Positions 24,210-33,241 of a stretch of 64,000 bases of DNA are shown one piece after another. The notes under the pieces are model-generated. The model did not search any database. It was given only the letters and a program-made list of their open reading frames with translations, and was not told the DNA's origin. Both the position numbers and the translations under genes were made by a program. Each line of letters starts with the position of its first letter. The first letter of the stretch is position 1. This stretch comes from Stella humosa (GTDB taxonomy: Bacteria; Pseudomonadota; Alphaproteobacteria; ATCC43930; Allostellaceae). The stretch covers positions 2,678,001-2,742,000 of the forward strand of contig NZ_AP019700.1 in NCBI RefSeq assembly GCF_006738645.1. Direction: 5' to 3'.

Positions 24210-25373
24210 TCACTTCATCGCGCATTCGCCGACATAGGCATCGGCATGGTCCTTGAAGACGACCCCGCGATTGACCTGCTGCAAGGAGCCGTCGGCCGCC
24301 TTCACCGTCTCCACCAGGTAGAAATCGTGGATGGGGAAGTTGTTGGTGTTGAAGCGGAAGGGACCGCGCACGGATTCGAACGAGGCCTTCTTGATCGCGG
24401 CCGCCAGCGCGTCGCGGTCGGATACCTTGCCGCCGGCGCCGCGGATGGCGGCGTCGAGCAGGCGGGCGGCGTCATAGCCCTGGGCTGCGAAGGTGGACGG
24501 CAGGCTGCCGTACTTCTTCTGGTAGTCGGCCACGAAGCGCTTGTTGGCGGCATTGTCGAGGTCGGCCGTCCAGAAGGCGGCCGTGAAGGTGCCGACCGCG
24601 GCGTCGCCCTGGGCGGCCAGGGTGGTCGCATCGACGGTGAAGGCGGAATAGAGCGGGAAGTCCTTGGTCAGGCCGGCCTGGCCGTACTGCTTCACGAAAT
24701 TGACGCCCATGCCGCCCGGATAGAAGACATAGACGGCCTCGGGCTTGGCAGCGCGGATCTGCGCCAGCTCGGCCGAATAGTCGGGCTGGTTGACGGTCGT
24801 GTAGACCTCGCCCAGCACCTCGCCCTTGAAGTAGCGCTTGAAGCCGGCCAGCCCGTCGCGGCCCGCCTGGTAGTTGGGGGCCATGAGATAGACCCGCTTC
24901 ACGCCCTTGGTCTGGAGGTGCTGGCCCACGGCCTCGTGCGACTGGTCGTTCTGCCAGGAGGCGGCGAAGAAGAAGGGCGAGCACAGCTTGCCGGCGATGG
25001 GCGACGGCCCGGCATTGGCGCTGATCATCGGCGTCTTCGATTCCGTCAGCGGCTTGTGGATCGCCATCATGACGTTGGAGAAGACGACGCCCGAGACGAC
25101 GTCGACCTTGTCGCGGTCGATCAGTTTGCGCACCACCTGCACGCCGACATCCGGCTTCAACTGGTCGTCTTCCTTGAGGATTTCCGTCGCCAGCCCGCCG
25201 AGCTTGCCGCCGGCATGATCCAGCCCGACCTGGAAGCCCTGGTAGAGATGGTCGCCCAGTGCGGCATTGGGGCCGGAGAAGGTGGCGACGAAGCCGACCT
25301 TCACCTGCTGCGCCAAGGCCGGGCCTGCCGCCGCCATTGCCGTCGCGACGGCCGCCACCAGAACCTTCCGCAT
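24210..25373 (-). CDS. HAAT-family ABC transporter substrate-binding protein
   Basis: 387-aa type I periplasmic binding protein (LivK/AmiC-like fold) with a clear Sec signal peptide (residues ~1-21, ending PALAQQ) and mature start VKVGFVATFSGPNAALGDHL. The ligand-binding fold continues through SNVMMAIHKPLTES, GPSPIAGKLCSP and FAAQGYDAARLLDAAI. It delivers ligand to the LivHMGF machinery encoded downstream on the same strand and is the likely first gene of that operon. It is more like the branch of these proteins linked to aromatic or other organic acids than to leucine binding proteins, but ligand assignment from sequence is not safe. Confidence 0.9.
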   Translation of the reverse strand: MRKVLVAAVATAMAAAGPALAQQVKVGFVATFSGPNAALGDHLYQGFQVGLDHAGGKLGGLATEILKEDDQLKPDVGVQVVRKLIDRDKVDVVSGVVFSNVMMAIHKPLTESKTPMISANAGPSPIAGKLCSPFFFAASWQNDQSHEAVGQHLQTKGVKRVYLMAPNYQAGRDGLAGFKRYFKGEVLGEVYTTVNQPDYSAELAQIRAAKPEAVYVFYPGGMGVNFVKQYGQAGLTKDFPLYSAFTVDATTLAAQGDAAVGTFTAAFWTADLDNAANKRFVADYQKKYGSLPSTFAAQGYDAARLLDAAIRGAGGKVSDRDALAAAIKKASFESVRGPFRFNTNNFPIHDFYLVETVKAADGSLQQVNRGVVFKDHADAYVGECAMK

Positions 25374-25474
25374 GCTGCTCCCCCCAGATCCATCGCCGAT
25401 ATGGCTGGAAGCGACTTTAGCGCAAGCGGGGCGGCCGGCCCAAGCCCGTTGCCGCGAACGGCCGGTTCAGGAGA

Positions 25475-25717
25475 TCAGGCGAACGCCTTGAAGGCGATCA
25501 GCGTGAAGGTGTCCTTGATGCCGGGCAGCGTCTGGATGCGCTCGGTGACGAAATGGCCGATGTCCATCCCGTCCGGCAGGTAGCATTTCACCAGCAGGTC
25601 GTACTGGCCGGAGATCGAATGGACCTCCGACACCTGCTCCACGCCCATGACCGCCTCGTCGGCGACGGCATAGGCGCGGCCCAGCTCGCATTTGACCATG
25701 ACGAAGATCGTCTGCAT
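25475..25717 (-). CDS. Stand-alone Lrp/AsnC ligand-binding (RAM) domain protein
   Basis: 80-aa protein equal to the C-terminal effector domain of Lrp/AsnC regulators, without the helix-turn-helix. It starts MQTIFVMVKCELGRAYAVAD and has the family's SGQYDLLVKCYLP strand and the VTERIQTLPGIKDTFTLIAF end. Such domains bind amino acids and form dimer or octamer rings. Alone, they may modulate full-length Lrp proteins. It lies 101 nt upstream of the liv-type operon on the same strand, so sensing of a transported amino acid is an attractive but unproven idea. Confidence 0.85.
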   Translation of the reverse strand: MQTIFVMVKCELGRAYAVADEAVMGVEQVSEVHSISGQYDLLVKCYLPDGMDIGHFVTERIQTLPGIKDTFTLIAFKAFA

Positions 25718-25756
25718 CGCAACGGCTCCGCGTCGATGGCCGCAATGCTTAGGGTG

Positions 25757-27412
25757 TCAGGCGCGGCGGGGTGCCGCGCGCAGGAGGAACGCCGGGGTGT
25801 GGTCGCCGAAGGCCAGCACCGGCACATCGTCGGCCTCGCGCTCGCGGCGATGGCCGTGGTTGTCGCGCTCGGGACGGAACGGCACCACCGGCGCGCGGGC
25901 CGGCCGCATGTCCGCCGTGGCTTCGGGGCGGCCGCTGTCGCGACGACGCTCGGGCCGGGGCTCCGGTCGGCGGGCGCTGGGTTGGGCGGGTTCGGCGCGA
26001 GGTGCCTCGGCCGGGCGCTCGCGCCGGCTGCTCTCGCGACGCGCATCGGGGCGGCGCTCGGTGCGTTCGGGCCGCTCGGCCGCAACGACGGGCGCCGGCT
26101 GCTCGGCCATCTCGACCACGGCCGCTTCGGCGACGACCTCGGGGGCAGGGGCCTCGGCCGCGGCCTTCGGGCGGCGGGTGCGGGCAGGACGGCGCTCGGC
26201 CGCCGGGGCGGCCGCCTCGCGGCGCGGTTCGGCCTTGCGGGCGCGACCGCGGCCGCGCGGCCGGTCCTCGTCGGACAGTTCCAGCGTGGGGATGCCCTCG
26301 ACGTCGATCTTCGGGATGGCGCCGCCGATCAGGCGCTCGATGGCTTGCACGTTCTTACCCTCCTCGGGAGTGGCGAGGGTAAAAGACCGGCCTTCGCGTC
26401 CGGCACGGCCAGTGCGGCCGATGCGGTGGACATAGTCCTCCGCGTGGTGGGGCACGTCGAAATTGAACACGTGCGAGAGGGAGTCGACATCCAGGCCGCG
26501 CGCGGCCACGTCGCTCGCCACGAGGAGCCGGATCTCGCCACGCTTGAACGACTCCAGCGTCTCGGTCCGCTTGGACTGGGCCAGGTCGCCATGCAGGGCG
26601 GCCGCATCGAAGCCGTGCTTCTGCAGCGACTTGAACAGGATGTCCACATCGCGCTTGCGGTTGCAGAAGATGATCGCGCTGCGCACTTCCTCGCTCTCGA
26701 TCAGGCGGCGGAGGGCGTCGCGCTTGTCTGCGGCGTCGACCACCACGATCGACTGCACCACGGTCGCGGCCGGCGAGGCCGGCGGGGCGACCGAGATTTC
26801 CTTGGGATTGGACAGGAAGGCGTCAGCCAGCCGGCGAATCTCGGTCGCCATCGTGGCCGAGAAGAATAGCGTCTGGCGGATGCGCGGCAGCAACGAGACG
26901 ATGCGCTCGACGTCGGGAATGAAGCCCATGTCGAGCATGCGGTCGGCTTCGTCGATGACCAGCGTGCGCACGTCGGTCATCAGGATCTTGCCGCGGTCGA
27001 ACAGGTCCATCAGGCGGCCCGGCGTCGCGATCAGGACGTCGACCCCGCGGTCGAGCTTCTTTTCCTGCTCGGCCATGGACTCGCCGCCGATCAGCAGCGC
27101 CTGGTTCAGCTTGTGGTGCTTGCCGTAGCGGTCGAAGGATTCGGCGACCTGGGTCGCCAGTTCGCGTGTCGGCTCGAGGATGAGCGAGCGCGGCATCCGG
27201 GCCCGTGCCCGACCCTGCGCCAGGATGTCGATCATCGGCAGGGTGAAGGATGCAGTCTTGCCCGTGCCCGTCTGGGCGCAGCCCAGGACGTCACGGCCCA
27301 TCAGGACGTAGGGGATTGCCTGCGCCTGGATGGGGGTCGGCTGCGTGTAGCCGGAATCGGCAACGGCTTGCAGCAGCTCGGGGCTAAGCCCCAGGTCTGA
27401 AAAACTGGTCAA
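25757..27412 (-). CDS. rhlE: DEAD-box ATP-dependent RNA helicase (RhlE-like)
   Basis: 551-aa helicase that unwinds short RNA duplexes, usually in ribosome assembly, cold adaptation or the degradosome. Motifs in order: Q motif (PTPIQAQAIP), I AQTGTGKT, Ia PTRELATQ, Ib TPGRLMD, II DEAD (VIDEADRML), III SAT, then IV-VI ending HRIGRTGRAGREG. The ~150-residue tail is rich in Arg, Ala, Pro and Glu and resembles RNA-binding tails of RhlE proteins. TTG at 27410-27412 (MTSFSDLGLSPELL) is taken as start because family members begin there; the frame stays open further upstream without a plausible ribosome site. Confidence 0.9.
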   Translation of the reverse strand: MTSFSDLGLSPELLQAVADSGYTQPTPIQAQAIPYVLMGRDVLGCAQTGTGKTASFTLPMIDILAQGRARARMPRSLILEPTRELATQVAESFDRYGKHHKLNQALLIGGESMAEQEKKLDRGVDVLIATPGRLMDLFDRGKILMTDVRTLVIDEADRMLDMGFIPDVERIVSLLPRIRQTLFFSATMATEIRRLADAFLSNPKEISVAPPASPAATVVQSIVVVDAADKRDALRRLIESEEVRSAIIFCNRKRDVDILFKSLQKHGFDAAALHGDLAQSKRTETLESFKRGEIRLLVASDVAARGLDVDSLSHVFNFDVPHHAEDYVHRIGRTGRAGREGRSFTLATPEEGKNVQAIERLIGGAIPKIDVEGIPTLELSDEDRPRGRGRARKAEPRREAAAPAAERRPARTRRPKAAAEAPAPEVVAEAAVVEMAEQPAPVVAAERPERTERRPDARRESSRRERPAEAPRAEPAQPSARRPEPRPERRRDSGRPEATADMRPARAPVVPFRPERDNHGHRREREADDVPVLAFGDHTPAFLLRAAPRRA

Positions 27413-27600
27413 AACGGTCGATTGCCTCGACTGGCGAGAGGGTTCCGGAACGTGCGGCGCGAGTGCGCCCCTCCAACGTTTCCGTGCCTGTAAGTGGGGT
27501 AGAGAATCGCGAATGTCAAATAATCCCTCGCATTCCGGCCAAGGTTTCCTTGCCTCCGTGACATTTTCTGCATAAGCCGGCCGAAGGAGAGCCAAGCCCC

Positions 27601-28296
27601 ATGCGCCAGCCACTCGTGCTACTTCCAGGTCTGCTTTGTGACAGTGCCTTGTGGCGTCCGGTGACGGACGCACTAGCGGTTGAGGCGGCGGCCGTCGTGG
27701 CCGACCTGACGCTGGACGATTCCGTGGCCGACATGGCCGCCCGCGTGCTCGAATGGGCGCCGCCGCGCTTCGCCCTGGCGGGCCTGTCGATGGGCGGCTA
27801 CGTCGCCCAGGAAATCATGCGCCAGGCGCCCGAGCGCGTCACCCGGCTGGCCTTGCTGGACACCAGCGCGCGCGAGGACAGCGACGAGCAGCGCCGCCGC
27901 CGCGGCGGCCTGATTGCGCTCGCCCGCCAGGGCAGGTTCAAGGGGGTGACGCCGCGCCTGCTGCCACTGCTGGTCCACCCCGACCGATTGGAAGATGCCG
28001 AGCTGGTCGGCTTGGTGATGGGCATGGCCGAGCGCGTCGGCCGGGACGCTTTCCTGCGCCAGCAGACGGCGATCCTGGGCCGCCCCGACGGCATCGCCGA
28101 CCTGTCGCGCATCGATTGCCCGGCGCTGATCCTATGCGGCCGCCAGGACGCCCTTACCGCGCCGGCGCTGCACGAGGAGATGGCCTTCCACATGCGGGGC
28201 GCGACGCTGGTGCAGATCGACGATTGCGGCCACCTCTCGTCGCTGGAGCGGCCCGAGGCGGTGGTGGCGGCGATGCGCGCCTGGCTCGCCGCCTGA
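27601..28296 (+). CDS. Alpha/beta-fold hydrolase
   Basis: 231-aa alpha/beta hydrolase. The nucleophile elbow GLSMGG lies near residue 61; the oxyanion region is LLPGLLCDSALW; the acid is probably the Asp in CGRQDALT; and the catalytic His is in DDCGHLSSLE. The fold and length match small esterases and enol-lactone-hydrolase-like proteins, and the substrate is not determinable. AGGAG lies upstream of ATG. It is divergent from the helicase with a 188-bp gap in which no other feature is evident. It converges on crcB. Confidence 0.85.
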   Translation: MRQPLVLLPGLLCDSALWRPVTDALAVEAAAVVADLTLDDSVADMAARVLEWAPPRFALAGLSMGGYVAQEIMRQAPERVTRLALLDTSAREDSDEQRRRRGGLIALARQGRFKGVTPRLLPLLVHPDRLEDAELVGLVMGMAERVGRDAFLRQQTAILGRPDGIADLSRIDCPALILCGRQDALTAPALHEEMAFHMRGATLVQIDDCGHLSSLERPEAVVAAMRAWLAA

Positions 28297-28297
28297 C

Positions 28298-28687
28298 CTA
28301 CATCTCTGCGCCGATCAGGTAGCCGATGCCGGCCGCGATCACGCACAGCACGACCGACAGCCCGATATAGACCAGCGCCAGATAGGGCTCGCCCTCCTGC
28401 AGCATCGCCAGGGTGTGCAGGCTGAAGGCCGAGAAGGTGGTGAAGCCACCGCAGAAACCCGTCACCAGGAAGAGCGTGCCGCGCGTCGTGTAGAGCGGCC
28501 CCCCCGGCAGCGACAGGCCGATGAAGAGGCCGGCCAGCAGCGAGCCGATGACGTTCACCGCCAGCGTCGCCACCGGCAGGCTGCTGTTGGGCGGGGCGTA
28601 GGGGAAGAACAGGTCGGCCGCGTACCGCCCGGCGCCGCCAAGCGCGCTGCCGATCATCACCAGGATGAAGTTGAGCGTGACGCTCAT
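28298..28687 (-). CDS. crcB: Fluoride channel protein CrcB (Fluc)
   Basis: 129-aa four-helix membrane protein that exports fluoride as a dual-topology dimer. Family marks: GGAGRYAADL near the N terminus, ATLAVNVIGSLLAGLF in the second helix (the conserved Asn), and GFCGGFTTFSAFS with the Phe-box and the Na+ site region. Located 58 nt downstream of parE on the same strand; that gap is too short and shows no fluoride-riboswitch structure. Confidence 0.93.
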   Translation of the reverse strand: MSVTLNFILVMIGSALGGAGRYAADLFFPYAPPNSSLPVATLAVNVIGSLLAGLFIGLSLPGGPLYTTRGTLFLVTGFCGGFTTFSAFSLHTLAMLQEGEPYLALVYIGLSVVLCVIAAGIGYLIGAEM

Positions 28688-28745
28688 GGAGCACCTTTTG
28701 CGGCTATGCGGGGTGTCGGCAGCCTAGCAAGACCGCGCGCCGCCG

Positions 28746-30734
28746 TCACACGTCGAGATCGCGGACGAAACGGGCATTCTCCTGGATGAAGGCGAAGCGC
28801 AGTTCCGGCTTGCGGCCCATCAGGCGCTCGACCAGGTCGGTCGTGCCCTGGGCGCCGTCGGGATCCCGGCCGCGATCGGGCACCTGGACGCGCAGCAGCG
28901 TGCGCTTGGTCGGGTCCATGGTGGTTTCCTTGAGCTGCGAGGCCGGCATCTCGCCCAGGCCCTTGAAGCGGCTGAGTTCGACCTTGCCCGAGCCCTTGAA
29001 GACGGTCGCCATCAGCTCCTCGCGATGGGCGTCGTCGCGGGCATAGATGGTCTGGCCGCCGCGCGACAGGCGATAGAGCGGCGGCAGCGCCAGGTGCAGG
29101 TGGCCCTGCTGGACCAGTTCCGGCATTTCGCGGAAGAAGAAGGTCATCAGCAGGGATGCGATGTGGGCGCCGTCGACGTCGGCGTCGGTCATGATGACGA
29201 CCCGCTCGTAGCGCAGCTTCGACAGGTCGAAGCCCTTGCCCGAGCCGCAGCCCAGCGCCAGCACGAGGTCGGCCAGTTCCTGGTTGCCGCGCAGCTTGTC
29301 GAGCGAGGCGCTGGCGACGTTGAGGATCTTGCCACGCAGCGGCAGCACCGCCTGGGTCTCGCGCGAGCGCGCCTGCTTGGCCGACCCGCCGGCCGAATCG
29401 CCCTCGACCAGGAAGATCTCGGTGCCGGTGGCGGCACTGCGAGAGCAGTCCGCCAGCTTGCCCGGCAGGCGCAGCTTGCGGGTGGCGGTCTTGCGCAGCA
29501 GGTCCTTGTCCTGCCGGCGCTTCAGGCGCTCCTCGGCACGCTCGACGATGCGGTCGAGCAGCAGGGTGGCCGTCGTAGGGTCGCCCGACAGGAAATGGTC
29601 GAAGCGATCCTTCAACGCGTTCTCGACCAGGCGTGTCGCCTCGGCCGTTGCCAGCTTATCCTTGGTCTGGCCCTGGAACTGCGGCTCGCGCAGGAAGACC
29701 GAGACCAGCGCGCAGCAGCCCGACATCACGTCCTCGGGCGTTACCTGGGCGGCCCGGCGATTGCCGACCAACTCGCCATAGGCGCGCAGGCCGCGCGTCA
29801 GTGCGTTGCGCAGGCCGGCCTCGTGCGTGCCGCCGTCCGGCGTCGGGATCGTGTTGCAGTAGGAGTGGAGGAAGCCTTCGTCGTCGTCGAGCCAGGTGAT
29901 GGCCCATTCCAGCCGGCCGGCCTTCTCGGGGAAGGGGGCCTCGCCCTGGAACGGCGCCGGCGTCATGGTCGGGCGCTGGCCGACGGCGCTCGACAGGAAA
30001 TCCGCCAGCCCGGCCGGGAAATGCAGCGTCGCCTCGGCCGGGGTCTGGTCGTCGGCCTTGATCAGCGCCGGGTCGCAGGACCAGCGGATCTCGACCCCGC
30101 GATAGAGATAGGCCTTGGACCGCACCATGCGGAACAGCGTGGCCGGCTTGAAGCGGGCGGCGCCGCCGAAGATCTGCGGGTCGGGATGGAAGCGGATGGT
30201 GGTGCCGCGCCGGTTAGGGGCGGCACCCGCCTCGCGCAGGGTCGAGGTCGGGTCGCCGCGGGAATAGTCCTGCACCCACAGCACGCGGTCGCGCGCCACC
30301 TCGACGGTCAGGCGGTCGGACAGCGCATTCACGACCGAGATGCCGACGCCGTGCAGGCCGCCCGACGTCTCGTAGATCTTGTTCGAAAACTTGCCGCCGG
30401 AATGGAGCGTGGTGAGGATCACCTCCAGCGCCGACTTGTCCTTGAACTTCGGGTGCGGGTCGACGGGAATGCCGCGGCCGTTGTCGCGCACCGTCAGCGT
30501 GCCGTCGGCGGCCAGTTGCATCTCGATCCGGCTGGCATGGCCGGCGACGGCCTCGTCCATCGAGTTGTCGAGCACTTCGGCCGCCAGATGGTGCAGCGCG
30601 CGCTCGTCGGTGCCCCCGATATACATTCCGGGGCGGCGGCGGACGGGTTCCAGCCCTTCCAGGACCTCGATGTCCTTGGCGCTGTATTCGTCCTGGGTCT
30701 TGCGGGCGAGATTGGCCCCGAACAGGTCTTTCAT
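28746..30734 (-). CDS. parE: DNA topoisomerase IV subunit B
   Basis: 662-aa ATPase subunit that with ParC decatenates daughter chromosomes. The GHKL ATPase motifs are visible: EVLDNSMDEA, DNGRGIP and GGLHGVGISVVNAL. The TOPRIM region has EGDSAGGSAKQ, PLRGKILNV and DADVDGAHI. ParE rather than GyrB is favoured by the N terminus (YSAKDIEVLEGLEPVRRRPGM), the absence of the GyrB-specific insert, and the length. ParC is not in the window. Confidence 0.94.
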   Translation of the reverse strand: MKDLFGANLARKTQDEYSAKDIEVLEGLEPVRRRPGMYIGGTDERALHHLAAEVLDNSMDEAVAGHASRIEMQLAADGTLTVRDNGRGIPVDPHPKFKDKSALEVILTTLHSGGKFSNKIYETSGGLHGVGISVVNALSDRLTVEVARDRVLWVQDYSRGDPTSTLREAGAAPNRRGTTIRFHPDPQIFGGAARFKPATLFRMVRSKAYLYRGVEIRWSCDPALIKADDQTPAEATLHFPAGLADFLSSAVGQRPTMTPAPFQGEAPFPEKAGRLEWAITWLDDDEGFLHSYCNTIPTPDGGTHEAGLRNALTRGLRAYGELVGNRRAAQVTPEDVMSGCCALVSVFLREPQFQGQTKDKLATAEATRLVENALKDRFDHFLSGDPTTATLLLDRIVERAEERLKRRQDKDLLRKTATRKLRLPGKLADCSRSAATGTEIFLVEGDSAGGSAKQARSRETQAVLPLRGKILNVASASLDKLRGNQELADLVLALGCGSGKGFDLSKLRYERVVIMTDADVDGAHIASLLMTFFFREMPELVQQGHLHLALPPLYRLSRGGQTIYARDDAHREELMATVFKGSGKVELSRFKGLGEMPASQLKETTMDPTKRTLLRVQVPDRGRDPDGAQGTTDLVERLMGRKPELRFAFIQENARFVRDLDV

Positions 30735-30816
30735 GGCGGCGCGATCCTATGAATCGACGGGGACGGGGGCAAGGCCCACGAGATATGGTGGGATGATAGC
30801 ATCCGGGGAGGGGGCG

Positions 30817-31218
30817 ATGAGCGACCGGGAAGGCGATGCGACAAGAACGCCGCGCGGCGAGCTACAGATACGCACGCTGGCCATGCCGGCCGACGCCAAC
30901 CCCAATGGCGACATCTTCGGCGGCTGGCTGCTGGCGCAGATGGACGTGGCCGGCGGCATCTTCGCTTCCCAGCGCGCCCGCGGCCGCGTCGCCACGGTCG
31001 CCATCGACGCCATGGCCTTCCACCTGCCGGTCTATGTCGGCGACGTGCTGTGCTGCTACGCCGACCTGGAGCGCCTGGGCCGTACCTCCATGGCCGTCCA
31101 TATCGAGGCCTGGGTGATCCGCCGCGACGCCAGCCAGCGCGTCCTGGTGACCGAGGGCCGCTTCACCTACGTCGCCATCGGCGAGGATCGCCGCCCGCGC
31201 CCGGTGCCGCCCGCTTGA
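30817..31218 (+). CDS. Acyl-CoA thioesterase (YciA-type hotdog fold)
   Basis: 133-aa hotdog-fold thioesterase hydrolysing acyl-CoAs. PADANPNGDIFGGWLLAQMD is the YciA/BACH signature with the catalytic Asp, and ATVAIDAMAFHLPVYVGDV follows. ATG at 30817 is preceded by GGGGAGGGGG. Earlier in-frame codons overlap parE on the opposite strand and are not credible. The stop codon overlaps the TTG start of the next gene (TTGA), so the two are translationally coupled. Confidence 0.88.
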   Translation: MSDREGDATRTPRGELQIRTLAMPADANPNGDIFGGWLLAQMDVAGGIFASQRARGRVATVAIDAMAFHLPVYVGDVLCCYADLERLGRTSMAVHIEAWVIRRDASQRVLVTEGRFTYVAIGEDRRPRPVPPA

Positions 31219-32522
31219 GCCCGGCCGCCGCGACCACCATCGCCGTCATCGGTGCCGGCTCGTCCGGCATCGCCGTCGCCAAGGCGCTGAAGGAGCGGGG
31301 CCTTGCCTTCGACGTCTTCGAGAAGGGCAGCGATCTTGGCGGCATGTGGCGCTACGACAACGACAATGGCCTGTCGTCGGCCTATCGCAGCCTGCATATC
31401 GACACGAGCCGCCGCAACCTGGGCTATCCCGACTTCCCGATTCCGGCCGACCAGCCGGACTTCCTCTCGCACGCCCAGGTGCTGGCCTGGCTGGAAGCCT
31501 ATGCCGAGCGCTTTGCCGTGCGCCCGCACATCCGCTTCCGCACCGAGGTGGCGTCGGTGGCGCCCGAAGGCCAGGGCTGGCGGGTGCGGCTGGCGGACGG
31601 GGAGGAGCGGGACTATCGCGCAGTGGTCATCGCCAACGGCCATCTCTGGGACCCGCGCTGGCCGGTCTTTCCGGGCCACTTCGCGGGCGAGGCCATCCAC
31701 TCCCACCACTACCGCACGGCCGCCCCCTACGAGGACCGCGACGTGCTGGTGGTCGGCATCGGCAATTCGGCCGTCGACATTGCCTGCGACCTCGGCCGGC
31801 GGGCGCGCCGCGTCCACCTGTCGACCCGGCGCAGCGCCTGGATCGCGCCCAAATACATCCTGGGCATCCCCACCGACCGCTGGACCGGGTTCCTGACGCG
31901 CAAGCTGCGGCTGCCGACGCCGGTCGCGCGCGGCCTCATCCGCTGGCTGATGCTGCTGACCCAGGGCGACCAGCGGCGCTACGGCGTGCCGCGCCCGGCG
32001 CACCCGATCTGGCGCGAGCATGCGACGATCAGCCAGGAGCTGCTGCCGGCGATCGGCCACGGGCGACTGGCGATCCGCCCCGACATCGCCGAGTTGCGCG
32101 GCCACGAGGTCGCCTTCGTCGACGGCCGGGTCGAGCGCTACGACGCCATCGTCTATGCCACCGGCTACCGCACCAGCTTCCCCTTCCTCGACCCGGCCGT
32201 CTTCGCGGTCACGGATGGAGAGGCCGCACTCTATCGCCGCATGCTGCCGCCGGACCGGCCGGGGCTGGCGTTCGCCGGTCTGGTGCAGCCGATCGGCCCG
32301 ACCATCCCCCTGGTCGAGATCCAGGCGCGCTGGCTGGCGGCGGTGCTGGCAGGCGAGGTTCGGCTGCCGGCGCCAGACACGATGCGGCAGGAGATCGCCG
32401 CCCACCGCGCCCGCATCGCGCGGCGATATGTCGGCTCTGCCCGCTACACGCTCGAAGTCGACTTCCGGGAGTATGCCCGGCAGTTGCGCGCCGACATGGC
32501 CCGTGGGATAGGCGGTGCCTGA
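31215..32522 (+). CDS. Flavin-containing monooxygenase
   Basis: 435-aa class B flavoprotein monooxygenase that uses FAD and NADPH to oxygenate N or S nucleophiles or ketones. The FAD motif GAGSSG is at residues ~12-17, the FMO/BVMO fingerprint is FAGEAIHSHHYR, the NADPH-binding motif VVGIGNSAVD follows, and the late YATGYRTSFPF is present. TTG at 31215 is chosen because it is in frame, overlaps the thioesterase stop by four bases and places GAGSSG at the usual distance. Substrate unknown. Confidence 0.87.
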   Translation: MSPAAATTIAVIGAGSSGIAVAKALKERGLAFDVFEKGSDLGGMWRYDNDNGLSSAYRSLHIDTSRRNLGYPDFPIPADQPDFLSHAQVLAWLEAYAERFAVRPHIRFRTEVASVAPEGQGWRVRLADGEERDYRAVVIANGHLWDPRWPVFPGHFAGEAIHSHHYRTAAPYEDRDVLVVGIGNSAVDIACDLGRRARRVHLSTRRSAWIAPKYILGIPTDRWTGFLTRKLRLPTPVARGLIRWLMLLTQGDQRRYGVPRPAHPIWREHATISQELLPAIGHGRLAIRPDIAELRGHEVAFVDGRVERYDAIVYATGYRTSFPFLDPAVFAVTDGEAALYRRMLPPDRPGLAFAGLVQPIGPTIPLVEIQARWLAAVLAGEVRLPAPDTMRQEIAAHRARIARRYVGSARYTLEVDFREYARQLRADMARGIGGA

Positions 32523-32566
32523 GCCTCTCCCCCGACCCTGAACCTTTCCTCGACCAGGCAGGACCG

Positions 32567-33241
32567 ATGCGCCGCGACACCCTTCTGTTCGACCTCGACG
32601 GCACGATGACCGATTCCGACGCGCTGCACATCGAAGCCTATCGCCGCATCCTGGCGCCGGCCCCGCTCAGCGTCGCAGACTACCGTGCCAAGGTGATGGG
32701 CGCGACCAACCCGGCCATCATGGAGTGGATGTTTCCGGGTCGCCCGGTGGCCGAGCACGAGGCGCTGTCGGATCGCAAGGAACGGCTTTTCCGCTCGCTG
32801 GTGGAGCATCTGGAGCCGACGCCGGGCCTGCCGGCGCTGCTGGCCTGGGCCGGCCGCCACGGCATCCGCGTCGGCGTCGTCACCAACGCGCCGCGCGCCA
32901 ATGCCGAACTGATGCTGGCCGCACTCGGCCTGGGTGACCGCTTTCCGGTGCTGGTCATCGGTGACGAGCTGGCCCGCGGCAAGCCCGACCCGCTGCCCTA
33001 CCTGACGGGGCTGGAGCGATTGGGCAGCACGCCCGAGCGCGCGCTGGCGTTCGAGGATTCGCGCTCCGGCGTGCGCGCGGCAGCGGCTGCCGGCATCGAG
33101 ACGATCGGCATGCGGACCAGCCTCGACGATGCGACGCTGCGGCAGGAAGGTGCCGCCTGGACCATGGACGATTTCACCGACCGGGATTTCCTCGCCCGGC
33201 TGGAGGCCGATTTCGGCCACCCGGTCAGCGCCGCCGGATGA
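32567..33241 (+). CDS. HAD-superfamily phosphatase (phosphoglycolate/beta-phosphoglucomutase-like)
   Basis: 224-aa HAD hydrolase, subfamily with an alpha-helical cap. Motif I is LLFDLDGTMTD (nucleophile Asp and acid Asp), motif II VVTNAPRAN, and motif III plus IV GKPDPLPY and FEDSRSGVRAAAAAG. The substrate could be phosphoglycolate, a sugar phosphate or similar. 44 nt follow the monooxygenase gene, so it may be the third gene of that unit. Its end overlaps the convergent membrane-protein gene by 17 bp. Confidence 0.87.
   Translation: MRRDTLLFDLDGTMTDSDALHIEAYRRILAPAPLSVADYRAKVMGATNPAIMEWMFPGRPVAEHEALSDRKERLFRSLVEHLEPTPGLPALLAWAGRHGIRVGVVTNAPRANAELMLAALGLGDRFPVLVIGDELARGKPDPLPYLTGLERLGSTPERALAFEDSRSGVRAAAAAGIETIGMRTSLDDATLRQEGAAWTMDDFTDRDFLARLEADFGHPVSAAG

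Noticed and set aside
27491-27519. Promoter for the DEAD-box helicase (TTGACA on the minus strand at 27514-27519)
   Set aside because: The -35 is perfect, but at 17 bp the only -10 is CACTTA, which hardly matches consensus. Not listed as a feature.
28688-28745. Fluoride riboswitch upstream of crcB
   Set aside because: The 58-nt gap after parE does not show the pseudoknot pattern of the crcB motif and is too short.
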